Notes under the pieces: generated by a model
What the model saw: the letters and a program-made list of their open reading frames with translations, nothing else
Database searches by the model: none
What the model was told of the DNA's origin: nothing
Part shown: in pieces, positions 19,082 through 27,985 of the stretch
Numbering within the stretch: the first letter of the stretch is position 1
Layout: each line of letters starts with the position of its first letter
Translations under genes and position numbers: made by a program
Source: Saprospiraceae bacterium
GTDB taxonomy: Bacteria > Bacteroidota > Bacteroidia > Chitinophagales > Saprospiraceae
NCBI GenBank assembly: GCA_020629035.1
Contig: JAHDEC010000010.1
Location: 64,001-128,000, forward strand
Direction: 5' to 3'
DNA length: 64,000 nucleotides

Positions 19082-20569
19082 AATGACGAGTTAGAAATTC
19101 TCCATTCTTATGGAATGGTATTCGTGGAAATGTATGCGGAAGATGGCAGAAAGCTCAATATTGCTGATGGCAAGACAGCAAATATAACTTATGAAATACC
19201 TGAAGACCTAGTGTCAGATGCTCCAGAAACAATCAAGATGTGGTGGTATGATTATGATGCAGGAGCATGGCGTGAAGAAGGTGAAGCAACACGAAATGGC
19301 AGTAAGTGGATAGGAGAAGTTGCCCACTTTAGCTGCTGGAACTTTGATTTGAATGTGCCTTCCATAACTGTTAGTGGTCAGATCCTTCAAAGCAATGGAG
19401 GACTCAGTAAATTTTATGTCACATTTCTCAACGAGGATGGTAAAGGCGGCAGAGGCTCAGCGAATGCTGACGGAAGTTTTTCTGGAAGAATAGAAGCAGG
19501 AGTTTCGCTTGAATTTACCATTCGATATATTGAAGCAGATTGTGATACTATTATACATCAAGAATTAGTAGGACCCTTTGATCAAGATACGGACTTAGGT
19601 GAGATTATTGTGGATACTGATGGCTTTCCATCTAAACCTGTTGCCATGTTTATCATAAATCAAGACGATATCGATCCATTAAAGTATTTCTTTACTAATA
19701 CATCATCTGTTGGTGGTATACCAGATACTTCGATTTCTTCTTCATGGGATTTTGGTGGAGATGGAACTTCCACTGAAGATAGTCCAAGTCACACGTTTTC
19801 GGCTCCAGGATTTTACGATATTACCTTGACTATTACTGCTGCTGACGGAGAAGTAGCAAGTCTAATCCAAACTATCGATGTCGGAGGAAATTCTAATAAA
19901 TATGCCAGAATTACTGATACTAAAGATGATGATACTGGTGAACTTCGACTTGCTCTAGATGAAGCAATTTTGACAGGAAGAGTAAATTTTGATTACAGAG
20001 TAGCAGAAGGCGAAGAGATGTCTATTGCAGATGGTTTTATCAATGTTGCTGGACCAAGTACTACTGGTCGATTATCAATATGCGAAATTAGAATCAAAGA
20101 TGATACCTACCATGAATTCAGAGAAGGTGCCTCAGAGGCTACTATCGCTGCGTCAAACTTCCCCATGGGAGTTGTAGATGTTTGGGTACCTATTGAGATC
20201 AGTTGGAGCGGAAATGGTGTAACAACCCCGATTTACACTGTAACAATAGGTGGACAAACAGTAATCACTGATGCGCCGAGCACAACTAGAGATCCTAACG
20301 ATGAGCAAATGGTTGCCAATCATTTGGAAGCTACTATAAATGGTGTATTAAATTTCCAATGGAAGTATAATTCTAATTCCTTTACTAGCGATGGTGTTTA
20401 CGAGATTGATAATATCACGGTATATTCAAGTGATTCAGGAACTGAAACGGTTGTTTTCGAAGATGATTTCGAAGGAAGATTATTTGGAGAAGATTTAAAC
20501 CCTGACTTTAACCCAAATTCCCCATACACTGAAAATTCGAATGATGCCAGTGTTGGTGAAGATTTCTAA
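19082..20569 (+). pseudogene. C-terminal part of the interrupted surface lipoprotein gene (PKD and lectin-like domains)
   Basis: In frame with the part that ends at 19081; the first available ATG is at 19115, but no signal peptide follows it, so it is not a credible independent start for an exported protein. The translation completes the broken domain (MVFVEMYAEDGRKLNIADGK, then WWYDYDAGAWREEG), followed by a second regulatory-like beta-sandwich, a PKD domain (about 19640-19880; SSWDFGGDGTSTEDSPSHTF) and a LamG-like jelly roll to the end (VFEDDFEGRLFGED). There is no T9SS sorting domain. The sigma factor ATG follows 37 bases later, so the lipoprotein and regulator probably formed one operon. 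Confidence 0.75.
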
Positions 20570-20605
20570 ACTAATTTACAATAAAGCCAGCGATACCATT
20601 TCTTG

Positions 20606-21166
20606 ATGCAACAATTGAATGGAAACGAACTGATCAAGCTGTGTAAATCACACGATAGAGTGGCCCAAAAGATGCTCTTTGATAGGTATAGTCCGCTAGC
20701 CTATGGTATCTGCTTGCGTTACTTTTCCAATCAATTTGATGCTTCTGATTGTTTACAAAAAAACTTTTTAAAGATATTTAGTAATCTCAATCAAGTCAAA
20801 TCAGGAGAAAGCCTTCCTGGATGGATAAAGACTCTGACTATACGGACTTGTCTTGATCATTTAAGATCCTCAAACAAACTCAAGTTTGACCCAATAGAGA
20901 ATCAAATGCTAAGAGAAGAGCCCTATGTCGAAGATCACGAATTAAAAAATAACCAAGTCGGACTTACTGAGCTGCTCAAATTAATCGACTTGTTGCCAAA
21001 AGGTTATCGGACTGTCATCAATCTAGCTATTCTTGATGAGATGTCACATGAGGAGATTGCAGTAGAATGTGGTATTTCAGTGGGAACCTCCAGAAGTCAA
21101 TTACACAAGGCAAGAAAACTCTTACAGTCACTAATCACCAATCATTATGGAAAACTTCCAATCTAA
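20606..21166 (+). CDS. ECF-type RNA polymerase sigma factor
   Basis: The ATG at 20606 is preferred to the TTG one codon earlier. The 186-residue protein has sigma region 2 (about 20-85; DRYSPLAYGICLRYFSNQFD, DASDCLQKNFLKIF, WIKTLTIRTCLDHLRS) and region 4 (about 128-180; LPKGYRTVINLAILDEMSHE, IAVECGISVGTSRSQLHKAR). Both are complete and uninterrupted. It belongs to the Bacteroidota ECF group that is usually followed by a short membrane-anchored protein with a C-terminal barrel; such a gene starts 12 bases downstream here but is frameshifted. The upstream lipoprotein gene is also broken, so this is the only intact member of its operon. Target promoters cannot be inferred from the window. Confidence 0.92.
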   Translation: MQQLNGNELIKLCKSHDRVAQKMLFDRYSPLAYGICLRYFSNQFDASDCLQKNFLKIFSNLNQVKSGESLPGWIKTLTIRTCLDHLRSSNKLKFDPIENQMLREEPYVEDHELKNNQVGLTELLKLIDLLPKGYRTVINLAILDEMSHEEIAVECGISVGTSRSQLHKARKLLQSLITNHYGKLPI

Positions 21167-21178
21167 AGTTCAAAAGAA

Positions 21179-22201
21179 ATGAGTAAAGACTTAAACAATA
21201 ACGAACGTTACCTCAAGGAATTAGCAGATGGACATAAACCTGTTCCTCCTCCAATGGTGTGGGAGAACATAGAAGAGGTTTTAGAACAAAAAAAAGGTAG
21301 GAGGCGCCTTTTCCCAATAATCTGGGGATCTGGGATTTTACTGTTGGGACTTATAGTATTCATCAATTTTAAAGGGAAGAAAGACAAAGAATATCCCATA
21401 ATCGAACAAGACACAAAGATTTCTAACTATCAAAGTGATCCAAATTCTGATGATATCAAGACAATGGACTCAAAAACGATAAAAAAAGAAAACAAAGACC
21501 AAAATGTAAACTTGTTAGAAAGCCAAGCTACTAACTCAATTAAGCAAAAAGAGCAAAAGATAGATTCTGAAAAGCCTAAGACCTTAGTGACTCAATTGCA
21601 CCCAGTAAAGCATCTGAAGACATATCTTGGACAAGAATCGTCATCTTCAAATACAATCGTCAATCATGGAAGCGAGATAACTGCAAGTAAAGATATCTAC
21701 GGAAGAATAAAGTCAACTGAATCATTTAGCGAAGCAATAAACAGCAAACTAGTTCCAAACCTTCCAAGACTAAACTGGTTAGCTAAACGTTTAGCTATCA
21801 GCAAACCTATAAAGGACATAAGTGAAAATTTGATACTAAGTCCTATTCTCAAAGCTCAAAGCAATCCATCACTTACTTCACCTTGGTTCATAGATTTGGC
21901 TGGAGGCATTGGAAGAAATCTGAGCGATCCTATAGTTATAAATCCAGCGCAAGGAGCATTGAGAATGGATACTGAAAGTAAATGGTATTCATGGTCAACA
22001 TCTATTCAAGTAGGATATCAGTTCGATAATCTCTGGTATTCCACTATTGGGATTGATCTTAATCAAACTAAAAATAGATTTGATTTTTGGCGTCGCGATG
22101 TGAGTGGCTTAGTAGTTGGTGAAGATCAGAGTTTCAAATTACCAGAGGTGACTTCTTTAGCATTGGGGAGACGAGATACACATTTGTGGATCTTGGATTA
22201 A
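21179..22201 (+). pseudogene. Membrane-anchored anti-sigma-like/outer-membrane barrel gene, 5' part before frameshift
   Basis: The product starts with a short cytoplasmic region (VWENIEEVLEQKKGRRRLFP), a membrane helix (about 47-63, IIWGSGILLLGLIVFINF), a long Lys/Ser/Asn-rich linker, and the first strands of an outer-membrane beta-barrel (from about residue 235, WFIDLAGGIGRNL). It shifts out of frame near the G run at 22165-22168 and ends with the non-barrel tail GRRDTHLWILD. Restoring one G there would join it to the barrel strands RYTFVDLGLTLGKRV in the next frame and give a 450-residue protein spanning 21179-22530. The arrangement directly after an ECF sigma gene is common in this phylum and suggests an anti-sigma or signal-relay role (inference). 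Confidence 0.75.
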
Positions 22202-22530
22202 CCTTAGGTAAACGAGTTAAGATAAATAAGTGGCATTTCTCACTTGAGGGAGGACCAATATTCAATGTCCTTTTTAATGCACATGGTAAAGTACAACTAG
22301 GAAGCTCAGAGTTTTCTCGTCTTGAGGATCAAAAAGACTATTTTAGCAAACAGATTGGTATAGGAGCACAGTTGTCAGCATTGTTTGACTACCCCATTTC
22401 TGACCATCTTTGGCTTTCAGTAGGACCGCTCTATCATCAGTATTTTAATGCAATTTCAGTAGCTGAAAATCCTTTAGAGGAACGTAATGCCGTTCTGGAG
22501 GTTAATACTAGATTGAGATATTACTTTTAA
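22169..22530 (+). pseudogene. 3' part of the frameshifted barrel gene
   Basis: This frame reads RYTFVDLGLTLGKRV, then HFSLEGGPIFNVLFNAHGKV and further strands, ending in RLRYYF, whose terminal aromatic is the usual end of an outer-membrane barrel. An apparent GTG start at 22186 lies inside a beta-strand and is not a credible start. It is the remainder of the gene beginning at 21179, displaced by one base at the G run 22165-22168. Confidence 0.75.
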
Positions 22531-22713
22531 GTGAATATCATTTGAACTACTTTAAGTACCAAACCAGGTGATTTATATCCAACTTTGGATTTCAGTAAGA
22601 GGAATCTACTATGAGTATTCAATGCAATTCCTAATCATCAAATAGTTTAGAGAAACGTAACGCCATTCTACAGATGAATGCAATATAATCTGATTGCTCT
22701 AAATACCAAACCT
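22409..22713 (+). repeat. Imperfect tandem duplication of the barrel 3' end
   Basis: Copy A (22409-22566) is the 3' end of the barrel gene and its trailer. Copy B (22584-22713) repeats it with many substitutions and small gaps: TTTGG(C/A)TTTCAGTA, AGTATT(TT)(A/C)AATGCAATT, TTTAGAG(G/A)AACGTAA(T/C)GCC(G/A)TTCT and (A/T)A(G/A)TACCAAACC occur in both in the same order, about 165-175 bases apart. Copy B has no open frame and looks like the worn remnant of a second barrel gene end. Confidence 0.7.
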
Positions 22714-23214
22714 AGCATCATCTGTACAATCTTGATAACTCTATAAAAAGAAATATAAATAGTAGAAAATTAAAAGACTATAACAAGTAAAATTAGCTAG
22801 AAGGTATTAGTCTCTAATCGGCGTTATTGCTAATTATAGTCTTGTTTTCCTCTTTTGAGATCTAAATCACTGTTCATTAATTAGAGTAAACAAAGATTTT
22901 TTAGGAGTTCTCGCCTTACAGTTTATTATTTTCATTGTCAGATAGTTACTCTGAGCTTGCGCCCAATAAATAATCAGTGTAAACGATACCTTCATGAATA
23001 AATATGATTTTATGCTATCCTTCAAACAACTGATATCACTTTTTCTTTTGAAATTGCCGTTAATAAGGCATGCTTAAGAAATAGTTGTCTAATAAAACCA
23101 TCAATTGGATCCTTTCAATTGATTTATAGTCAATCTAAACGTAGATTAATACTAGCTATCATAGAAGAACAACAATACTATATAGAAATAAATCTGTCAG
23201 TTTCTTATAAAAGA
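22714..23214. other. Non-coding stretch after the decayed island
   Basis: About 500 bases without a credible gene on either strand. A 71-codon frame at 23119-23334 runs across a terminator and into the 3' end of the OmpA gene, so it is rejected. Nothing further is recognised. Confidence 0.5.
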
Positions 23215-23216
23215 TT

Positions 23217-23253
23217 TAAAAAAAAGAGCCAGCATAAATGCCAGCTCTTTTTT
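23217..23253 (-). terminator. Rho-independent terminator of the OmpA-family gene
   Basis: On the minus strand the stem AGAGC-UG-GCA with UGC-UG-GCUCU (23225-23248) pairs fully if U-G wobbles are counted, with a 4-nt loop and a run of T after it. On the plus strand the same positions are C-A mismatches, so it is built for the minus strand. Confidence 0.85.
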
Positions 23254-23280
23254 GTATTCGTATTCTATAAACATGCTATT

Positions 23281-25218
23281 TTAATATCCGGAGTTTTTAT
23301 ATCCGTTATTGTAATCTCTTATTACTTCTCCTGAAGAAGATGAAGTACTTGATGATCCTGTGCTAGTGCCAGTTGGTGGTTGCATATCAAAATCACTTCC
23401 TTCACAAACTCTGAACTCAACTCTTCTATTCATATAGTGATGAGATTCTGAGTTAGGAGATGAAACTAATGGGTTCTCTTCCCCACCGTACATTAATTTT
23501 AATCTACTTCTATCTACACCATAGTTAGCAACTAAATAATCAATGGCTCCTTGAGCTCTTTTGTAAGATAATTTAGTATTGTAATCATTGTTACTTCTCT
23601 GATCAGTATGACCTTGAACCGCTATACAAAGTTCTGGGCATTTTTTCATTACGTAAGCAACATGATGTAAATGACTATAGTATTCTGACTTTATGTTATG
23701 CTTGTTTAAATCGTAGTGAATCATTGGTAAAAACCATTCTCCGCAACCTGATCTTACCACAGTAGTCGTGTTATTTGTAGTTCCACCTGGTCTACTTGAA
23801 ACAGGCGTAGATTTAATGATAGCTGGTGTTGTTTCATTAATTAATCTTCTTACGTCATCTTCTTCAATACAACAATCCTTAGGACAATTTGCTACACCAA
23901 ACTCATCAGTGGGGCATGGTGGTGAGTAAGGCTCCTTGTCTTTACAGTCTACAATTCCATCACCATCACTATCTAAGGTAACACCTCTTGTATCTACTGG
24001 ACAACCAGGATCTGTGTCTAATTCCTGATCCATCATATCGATAACACCATCTTCATCAGCATCTGTTAAATCTAATTCTGGACGTTGCTTTAGAGATGCA
24101 ATATCATTAAATGCATTGTCTAATGGATTTAACCAGTACAACGGCTCAGTACGCTTATCGAAGTTTCCTAAGTTTACTCCTATTCTAGCATTAGTGAAAT
24201 GTCCTATATCTACATTATTTGTTTGATCCAATGATGTTCTAAACTTGATACCATCTAAATGGTCATTATCAGAAACCATTACTTGGTGTTCTAAACCTAC
24301 ATTAAATCTTTTAGTAATCTTTCTAGAAATACCCATAGCTGCAATCCAAGCTACATGGATATTTATATCATCTCCGACTCTATAAATACCTTTCTTCTTT
24401 GGTGCATCAGTTTCATACACACCATCATAGATGTTTCGTAGGTCATTTTTTATTTCAAGCCTTCCTGCCTGGGTATTAAATTTCGGCTCAGTCCAATTAG
24501 TTCTATCTTTCAAGTCTGTATATGGATTTCCATTAGCATCCAGTAAGTCTAGTTGAGTCCAATTATTATCAAGACCAACTCCTCCAACTGCATACCAATT
24601 CCATTTATTTCTTTCTTTATGAAAAAGCAAATTACCAATGTTTACTATTCCTTCTAAACTGCAATACATGTATTGAGTTCTGTGTGAAGGAAACCAGTGG
24701 ATTGGATCATTTAATGGATTCGAATCTGAGTTATTTGCTAAACTATAAGGCGCGTATTCAGCTTCAACAAGACCTCCACCGACACCTTTATTGTTTACAT
24801 ATGATTTATGTTTCCAAGGTTGTGGATCAAGACCTGTTGCCTGACCAAAAAAGACAGTACCTCTGACTGAAAATACATAATGGATTGCTTTTCTTAGGTG
24901 CACACCTGCACCCCATCCACCTGGTAAGGTTCTATCGACATCTCCATCAATAAAGAAGTGGCCTAATGCTAATCCAACTTCCCAAGCGTTTTTGGGCTTG
25001 GCTGAATATCCATATTCACCCATTCTCCATTTCTTGTTTTGCTCTTCATCGATAGTCATCTCGTCAGAAATGACAGCAGTTTTCCAAGTATCATCATTGG
25101 AATTGCCTTCAATGGTATCTAAAGGGGAAAGAATTAGATCTTCGTCTCCAACTTGTGCTAAGGCACTGAAACTGAAGCAAAAAGCTAAACAAACCAACAT
25201 AAAATATTTACTAGTCAT
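23281..25218 (-). CDS. OmpA-family outer membrane protein with thrombospondin-3-like linker
   Basis: The ATG at 25218 is used because it begins the signal peptide (MTSKYFMLVCLAFCFSFSAL, ending ALAQ); a TTG 39 bases upstream would add an odd leader. The 645-residue protein has an N-terminal barrel-like region (about 60-360; NAWEVGLALGHFFIDGDV, ITKRFNVGLEHQVMVSDN), calcium-binding type 3 repeats (about 385-440; DADEDGVIDMMDQE, DSDGDGIVDCKDKEP), a Cys-rich hinge (NCPKDCCIEEDD) and an OmpA peptidoglycan-binding domain (about 500-605; VQGHTDQRSNNDYNTKLSYK, MYGGEENPL) ending in a Ser/Thr/Gly tail. It probably links the outer membrane to the cell wall. It stands alone with its own -7 element and terminator. 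Confidence 0.93.
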   Translation of the reverse strand: MTSKYFMLVCLAFCFSFSALAQVGDEDLILSPLDTIEGNSNDDTWKTAVISDEMTIDEEQNKKWRMGEYGYSAKPKNAWEVGLALGHFFIDGDVDRTLPGGWGAGVHLRKAIHYVFSVRGTVFFGQATGLDPQPWKHKSYVNNKGVGGGLVEAEYAPYSLANNSDSNPLNDPIHWFPSHRTQYMYCSLEGIVNIGNLLFHKERNKWNWYAVGGVGLDNNWTQLDLLDANGNPYTDLKDRTNWTEPKFNTQAGRLEIKNDLRNIYDGVYETDAPKKKGIYRVGDDINIHVAWIAAMGISRKITKRFNVGLEHQVMVSDNDHLDGIKFRTSLDQTNNVDIGHFTNARIGVNLGNFDKRTEPLYWLNPLDNAFNDIASLKQRPELDLTDADEDGVIDMMDQELDTDPGCPVDTRGVTLDSDGDGIVDCKDKEPYSPPCPTDEFGVANCPKDCCIEEDDVRRLINETTPAIIKSTPVSSRPGGTTNNTTTVVRSGCGEWFLPMIHYDLNKHNIKSEYYSHLHHVAYVMKKCPELCIAVQGHTDQRSNNDYNTKLSYKRAQGAIDYLVANYGVDRSRLKLMYGGEENPLVSSPNSESHHYMNRRVEFRVCEGSDFDMQPPTGTSTGSSSTSSSSGEVIRDYNNGYKNSGY

Positions 25219-25658
25219 AAGGTCTAAAATTGAAGTTAATACGCAATTTCTAAACAAAATTAAATTTTCTTTTAATTAAAATGGAGTTTTTTGCTAAAAA
25301 ATTACATTTTTTTTTAATGTGTTAAACTCTAGCGTTGATAGAATTAAATATTAAAAGAATTTCAAATTAGTTTGAAAAATAGAAAATCGAAGTGGAATTA
25401 TTACATTATATATACAATGGAACAGAACTGTTCATTGGATGTTAATTGGTAATAAGCATCATCAGTATTCTTTAAATGTTTGTGAAGTAAGTCAGAAAAG
25501 AACACCACTTATTCTTTTACATGACACAAATACTTTCTTATACCCCTACCAATTGTCATTTTTTTTTCAAAAATATTCAAATTATTCATATTAAATATAA
25601 ATCTTATTTGTAATTAATTAATAATCATATATTTTTACATTATAAATTAATTGAATAT
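25219..25658. other. AT-rich divergent intergenic region
   Basis: About 440 very AT-rich bases between the divergent OmpA-family and arginase-like genes. It contains the candidate -7 element for the OmpA gene and presumably a promoter for the rightward gene. No ORF, RNA gene or stable hairpin is evident. Confidence 0.55.
25255..25262 (-). promoter_or_regulatory. Candidate -7 element for the OmpA-family gene
   Basis: On the minus strand the bases read TAATTTTG, a match to TAnnTTTG, 37 bases before the ATG. No -33 TTG is seen at good spacing. Confidence 0.4.
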
Positions 25659-26648
25659 ATGATTCATCATTGGTTACATACAATAGAAAGAGACGTTCTC
25701 AATAATACTAACGTATTGGAAGGGCAAATTGGCCACCGTTTATTCTCTATACCTGATAAACCTTACATAGAGGATTACCCTATTGCATTTATTTTTAAAA
25801 ATATGCCAATGAATTTTCATTTCAGAAAGGCATTTGACCAATTACAAGATCATTTTAGTATCAAGTTTATTGATCTTGGACACTTAAGAAACAATGATAT
25901 ACAATCAATCACTAATCTATTAAAAGATCTAGGCCAGTCTCACCGAATAATGTTTATAGGTGGCGACCTCGAAGTTTCAAATGAGATTATAAATACATTT
26001 AGGTCCAAAACTGCTACTCAAAGACATTGCTTAATCTCAGATGTAGTGTCAGCAAATGATGCTGAGCAAACATCTTTTTTGGGTCTTCAACGACATTTAA
26101 ATAACACTTCTTCCCTATCTATGCTCGATGATACTAAGGCTTTAAGTTTGGGGCAGATAAAATCTAATCCGGAGAAAGTCGAGCCCATGATAAGAAATGC
26201 CCAGCATGTCAGCCTAAACTTGGATTCGCTAGATCACACCTGCCTTAGAAATACTGCTAAAAACTTAACTGGCTTATCCATTTACAATATCTGTCAGATG
26301 TTTAAGTATGTGGGTGCTGCACAAACTAAAACGATACATATTCAAACTAATGACATGAAGGCTCCTGATGTTGCTGAATTATGTGCTCTTTTGAGTTGGT
26401 ACTTTTTAGAAGGTGCTGAAACAGCCATGCAGGAAGATGTGCACGATAAGTCGAACAAGAGCTATGTTGTATATATCGATTCTTTAGATACAGATATAAC
26501 CTTTATCCAAGGTAAGAAAACCGGTAAATGGTGGCTTAAGAATCCTGGGAATAATGATTCAGGAGAATATATTCCTTGCAGCTACGAGGATTATGAAACT
26601 GTTTGTCAAAATGACATTCCAAATAAGTTTTTAGCTTATTTCGATTAA
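25659..26648 (+). CDS. Arginase/formimidoylglutamase-fold protein lacking most metal ligands
   Basis: The 329-residue protein follows the ureohydrolase (arginase) fold in order and length, but the manganese-binding motifs are eroded: the usual GGDH reads GGDL (IMFIGGDLEVSNE), the DAHxD region reads LISDVVSANDAE with no His, and the SxDxD motif reads VSLNLDSLD with Asn for the first Asp. It is therefore probably not an active hydrolase. Residues about 270-329 add a C-terminal extension with a Trp/Asn-rich strand (KTGKWWLKNPGNN). It lies next to murF, gldJ, a PorP/SprF protein, porU and porV, and its 3' end overlaps that of murF by 18 bases. A non-catalytic role connected with the secretion/gliding locus is possible but rests on position only. 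Confidence 0.75.
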   Translation: MIHHWLHTIERDVLNNTNVLEGQIGHRLFSIPDKPYIEDYPIAFIFKNMPMNFHFRKAFDQLQDHFSIKFIDLGHLRNNDIQSITNLLKDLGQSHRIMFIGGDLEVSNEIINTFRSKTATQRHCLISDVVSANDAEQTSFLGLQRHLNNTSSLSMLDDTKALSLGQIKSNPEKVEPMIRNAQHVSLNLDSLDHTCLRNTAKNLTGLSIYNICQMFKYVGAAQTKTIHIQTNDMKAPDVAELCALLSWYFLEGAETAMQEDVHDKSNKSYVVYIDSLDTDITFIQGKKTGKWWLKNPGNNDSGEYIPCSYEDYETVCQNDIPNKFLAYFD

Positions 26649-27926
26649 GCGTTCCATTTTCATACTACGACTTCCTTTAATTAAGTATGTCGCTTCTTTT
26701 GTTCTTTCTTTTCTGAAATGACTTATAAAATCATCATTAAAGTCCTTAAAAGACCATATGTTATGTGATCCTGTCTTCAAGCTTTCAAGCGCTTCAGAAA
26801 AAAGAGGTCCCACTAATACTATTGATTGAAAGTCTAAGGTGATTGCCTTTTCAATGACTTCTCTGTGTAAATTAATCGCCTCATTACCTAATTCAAACAT
26901 ATCACCTAATACAACATGTTTCTCAAGTGATTCGGAACTTTGTGCAAAACTCTCAAGGCTTGCTGAAACACTTGTTGGATTTGCGTTGTAGGCATCCAAT
27001 ATATACTGATAACCATTTTTGACAATCAATTGTGATCTATTCATGGAGGGCTGATAACTGCTTATGGCAGCTAGCATTTCAGGTATATTAATACCAAAAT
27101 GAACTCCAATACTCAAGGCAGCATTTATATTATTAATATTATAGCTGCCAATAAGATGAGTAGCCGTTTTTTCTCCTTTAAAATCAACCACTAATGACAA
27201 TGAAGAGGTATCCTCAACTTCTTTAACCCATGAATAAACTTTTTCAGTAGTGCTATAATTATTAATTATTTGGCTGATCATTTCATCTTGGCCACTATAA
27301 AAAATACTTTTCCCATTATTGTTTAGAAAATCATACAATTCGCATTTGCCTTTCAAGATGTTTTCTTTACTTCCAAATCCTTCTAAATGAGCATTGCCAA
27401 TGTTTGTGATAAATCCATGAGTAGGTAAAGCTATATTAGCCAAATCCTTTATTTCTTCTAGGTGATTTGCTCCCATTTCAATAATCGCTATTTCGTGATA
27501 TTGATCCAATTCCAGCAAGGTTAGCGGCACGCCTATGTGATTATTAAAATTTCCTTGGGTAAAGTGAACCTTGTACTTGCATGATAAACAAGCAGCTAGT
27601 AATTCTTTAGTCGTTGTCTTACCATTAGATCCTGTGAGTCCTATCAGGGGTATTGTAAAGAGTGATCTATGATGGCGAGCCAAATCTTGAAGAGATGTAA
27701 GGGAGTTATTAACCAGAATATATCGAGCATCTTTTTTATCAAAGTAGGCTTCGTTGTCTACCACAACAAAAGAAGCCCCTAAATTCAAGGCCTTTGCTGC
27801 ATAAGCATTCCCATTGAAATTTAGCCCAGATAATGCAAAAAACATATTCTTTTCCTGAAGTGTTCTGGTATCAGTAGACACTCCCGTTGAGGCTAAAAAA
27901 GCCTCATATAAAATTTGTATATCCAT
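26631..27926 (-). CDS. murF: UDP-N-acetylmuramoyl-tripeptide--D-alanyl-D-alanine ligase
   Basis: MurF joins D-Ala-D-Ala to the UDP-MurNAc-tripeptide, the last cytoplasmic step of peptidoglycan precursor synthesis. The 431-residue protein shows the family order: N-terminal substrate domain with VSTDTRTL and MFFALSGLNFNGNAYAAKA, the ATP-binding P-loop GLTGSNGKTTTKEL, the IEMGANHLEEI and NIGNAHLEGFGSKENI motifs, and the C-terminal ligase domain with LDAYNANPTS and VVLGDMFELG. The start fits the family N-terminus (MDIQILYEAFLASTGVSTDT). It lies 59 bases downstream of gldJ on the same strand, but a strong hairpin with a T tract fills that gap and abuts the start codon. Its end overlaps the convergent arginase-like gene. 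Confidence 0.96.
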   Translation of the reverse strand: MDIQILYEAFLASTGVSTDTRTLQEKNMFFALSGLNFNGNAYAAKALNLGASFVVVDNEAYFDKKDARYILVNNSLTSLQDLARHHRSLFTIPLIGLTGSNGKTTTKELLAACLSCKYKVHFTQGNFNNHIGVPLTLLELDQYHEIAIIEMGANHLEEIKDLANIALPTHGFITNIGNAHLEGFGSKENILKGKCELYDFLNNNGKSIFYSGQDEMISQIINNYSTTEKVYSWVKEVEDTSSLSLVVDFKGEKTATHLIGSYNINNINAALSIGVHFGINIPEMLAAISSYQPSMNRSQLIVKNGYQYILDAYNANPTSVSASLESFAQSSESLEKHVVLGDMFELGNEAINLHREVIEKAITLDFQSIVLVGPLFSEALESLKTGSHNIWSFKDFNDDFISHFRKERTKEATYLIKGSRSMKMERLIEIS

Positions 27927-27962
27927 AAAAAAAAGCCTTTATGCAAATTACATAAAGGCTTT
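27927..27962 (-). terminator. Terminator-like hairpin between gldJ and murF
   Basis: On the minus strand a perfect 12-bp stem (AAAGCCTTTATG with CATAAAGGCTTT, 27932-27962) and 7-nt loop are followed by a run of T that ends directly at the murF ATG (27926). It is a good intrinsic terminator for gldJ and may attenuate or separate murF transcription. Confidence 0.88.
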
Positions 27963-27985
27963 AATTTATTGTGAGTTATTATGTA

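Noticed and set aside
22186-22530. Independent small barrel gene starting at GTG 22186
   Set aside because: The GTG lies inside a beta-strand (TFVDLGL), there is no signal peptide, and the frame upstream encodes matching barrel sequence.
23119-23334. 71-codon plus-strand frame before the OmpA-family gene end
   Set aside because: It runs through a terminator hairpin and into the 3' end of a well-supported gene on the other strand; the sequence is low in complexity and lacks homology signs.
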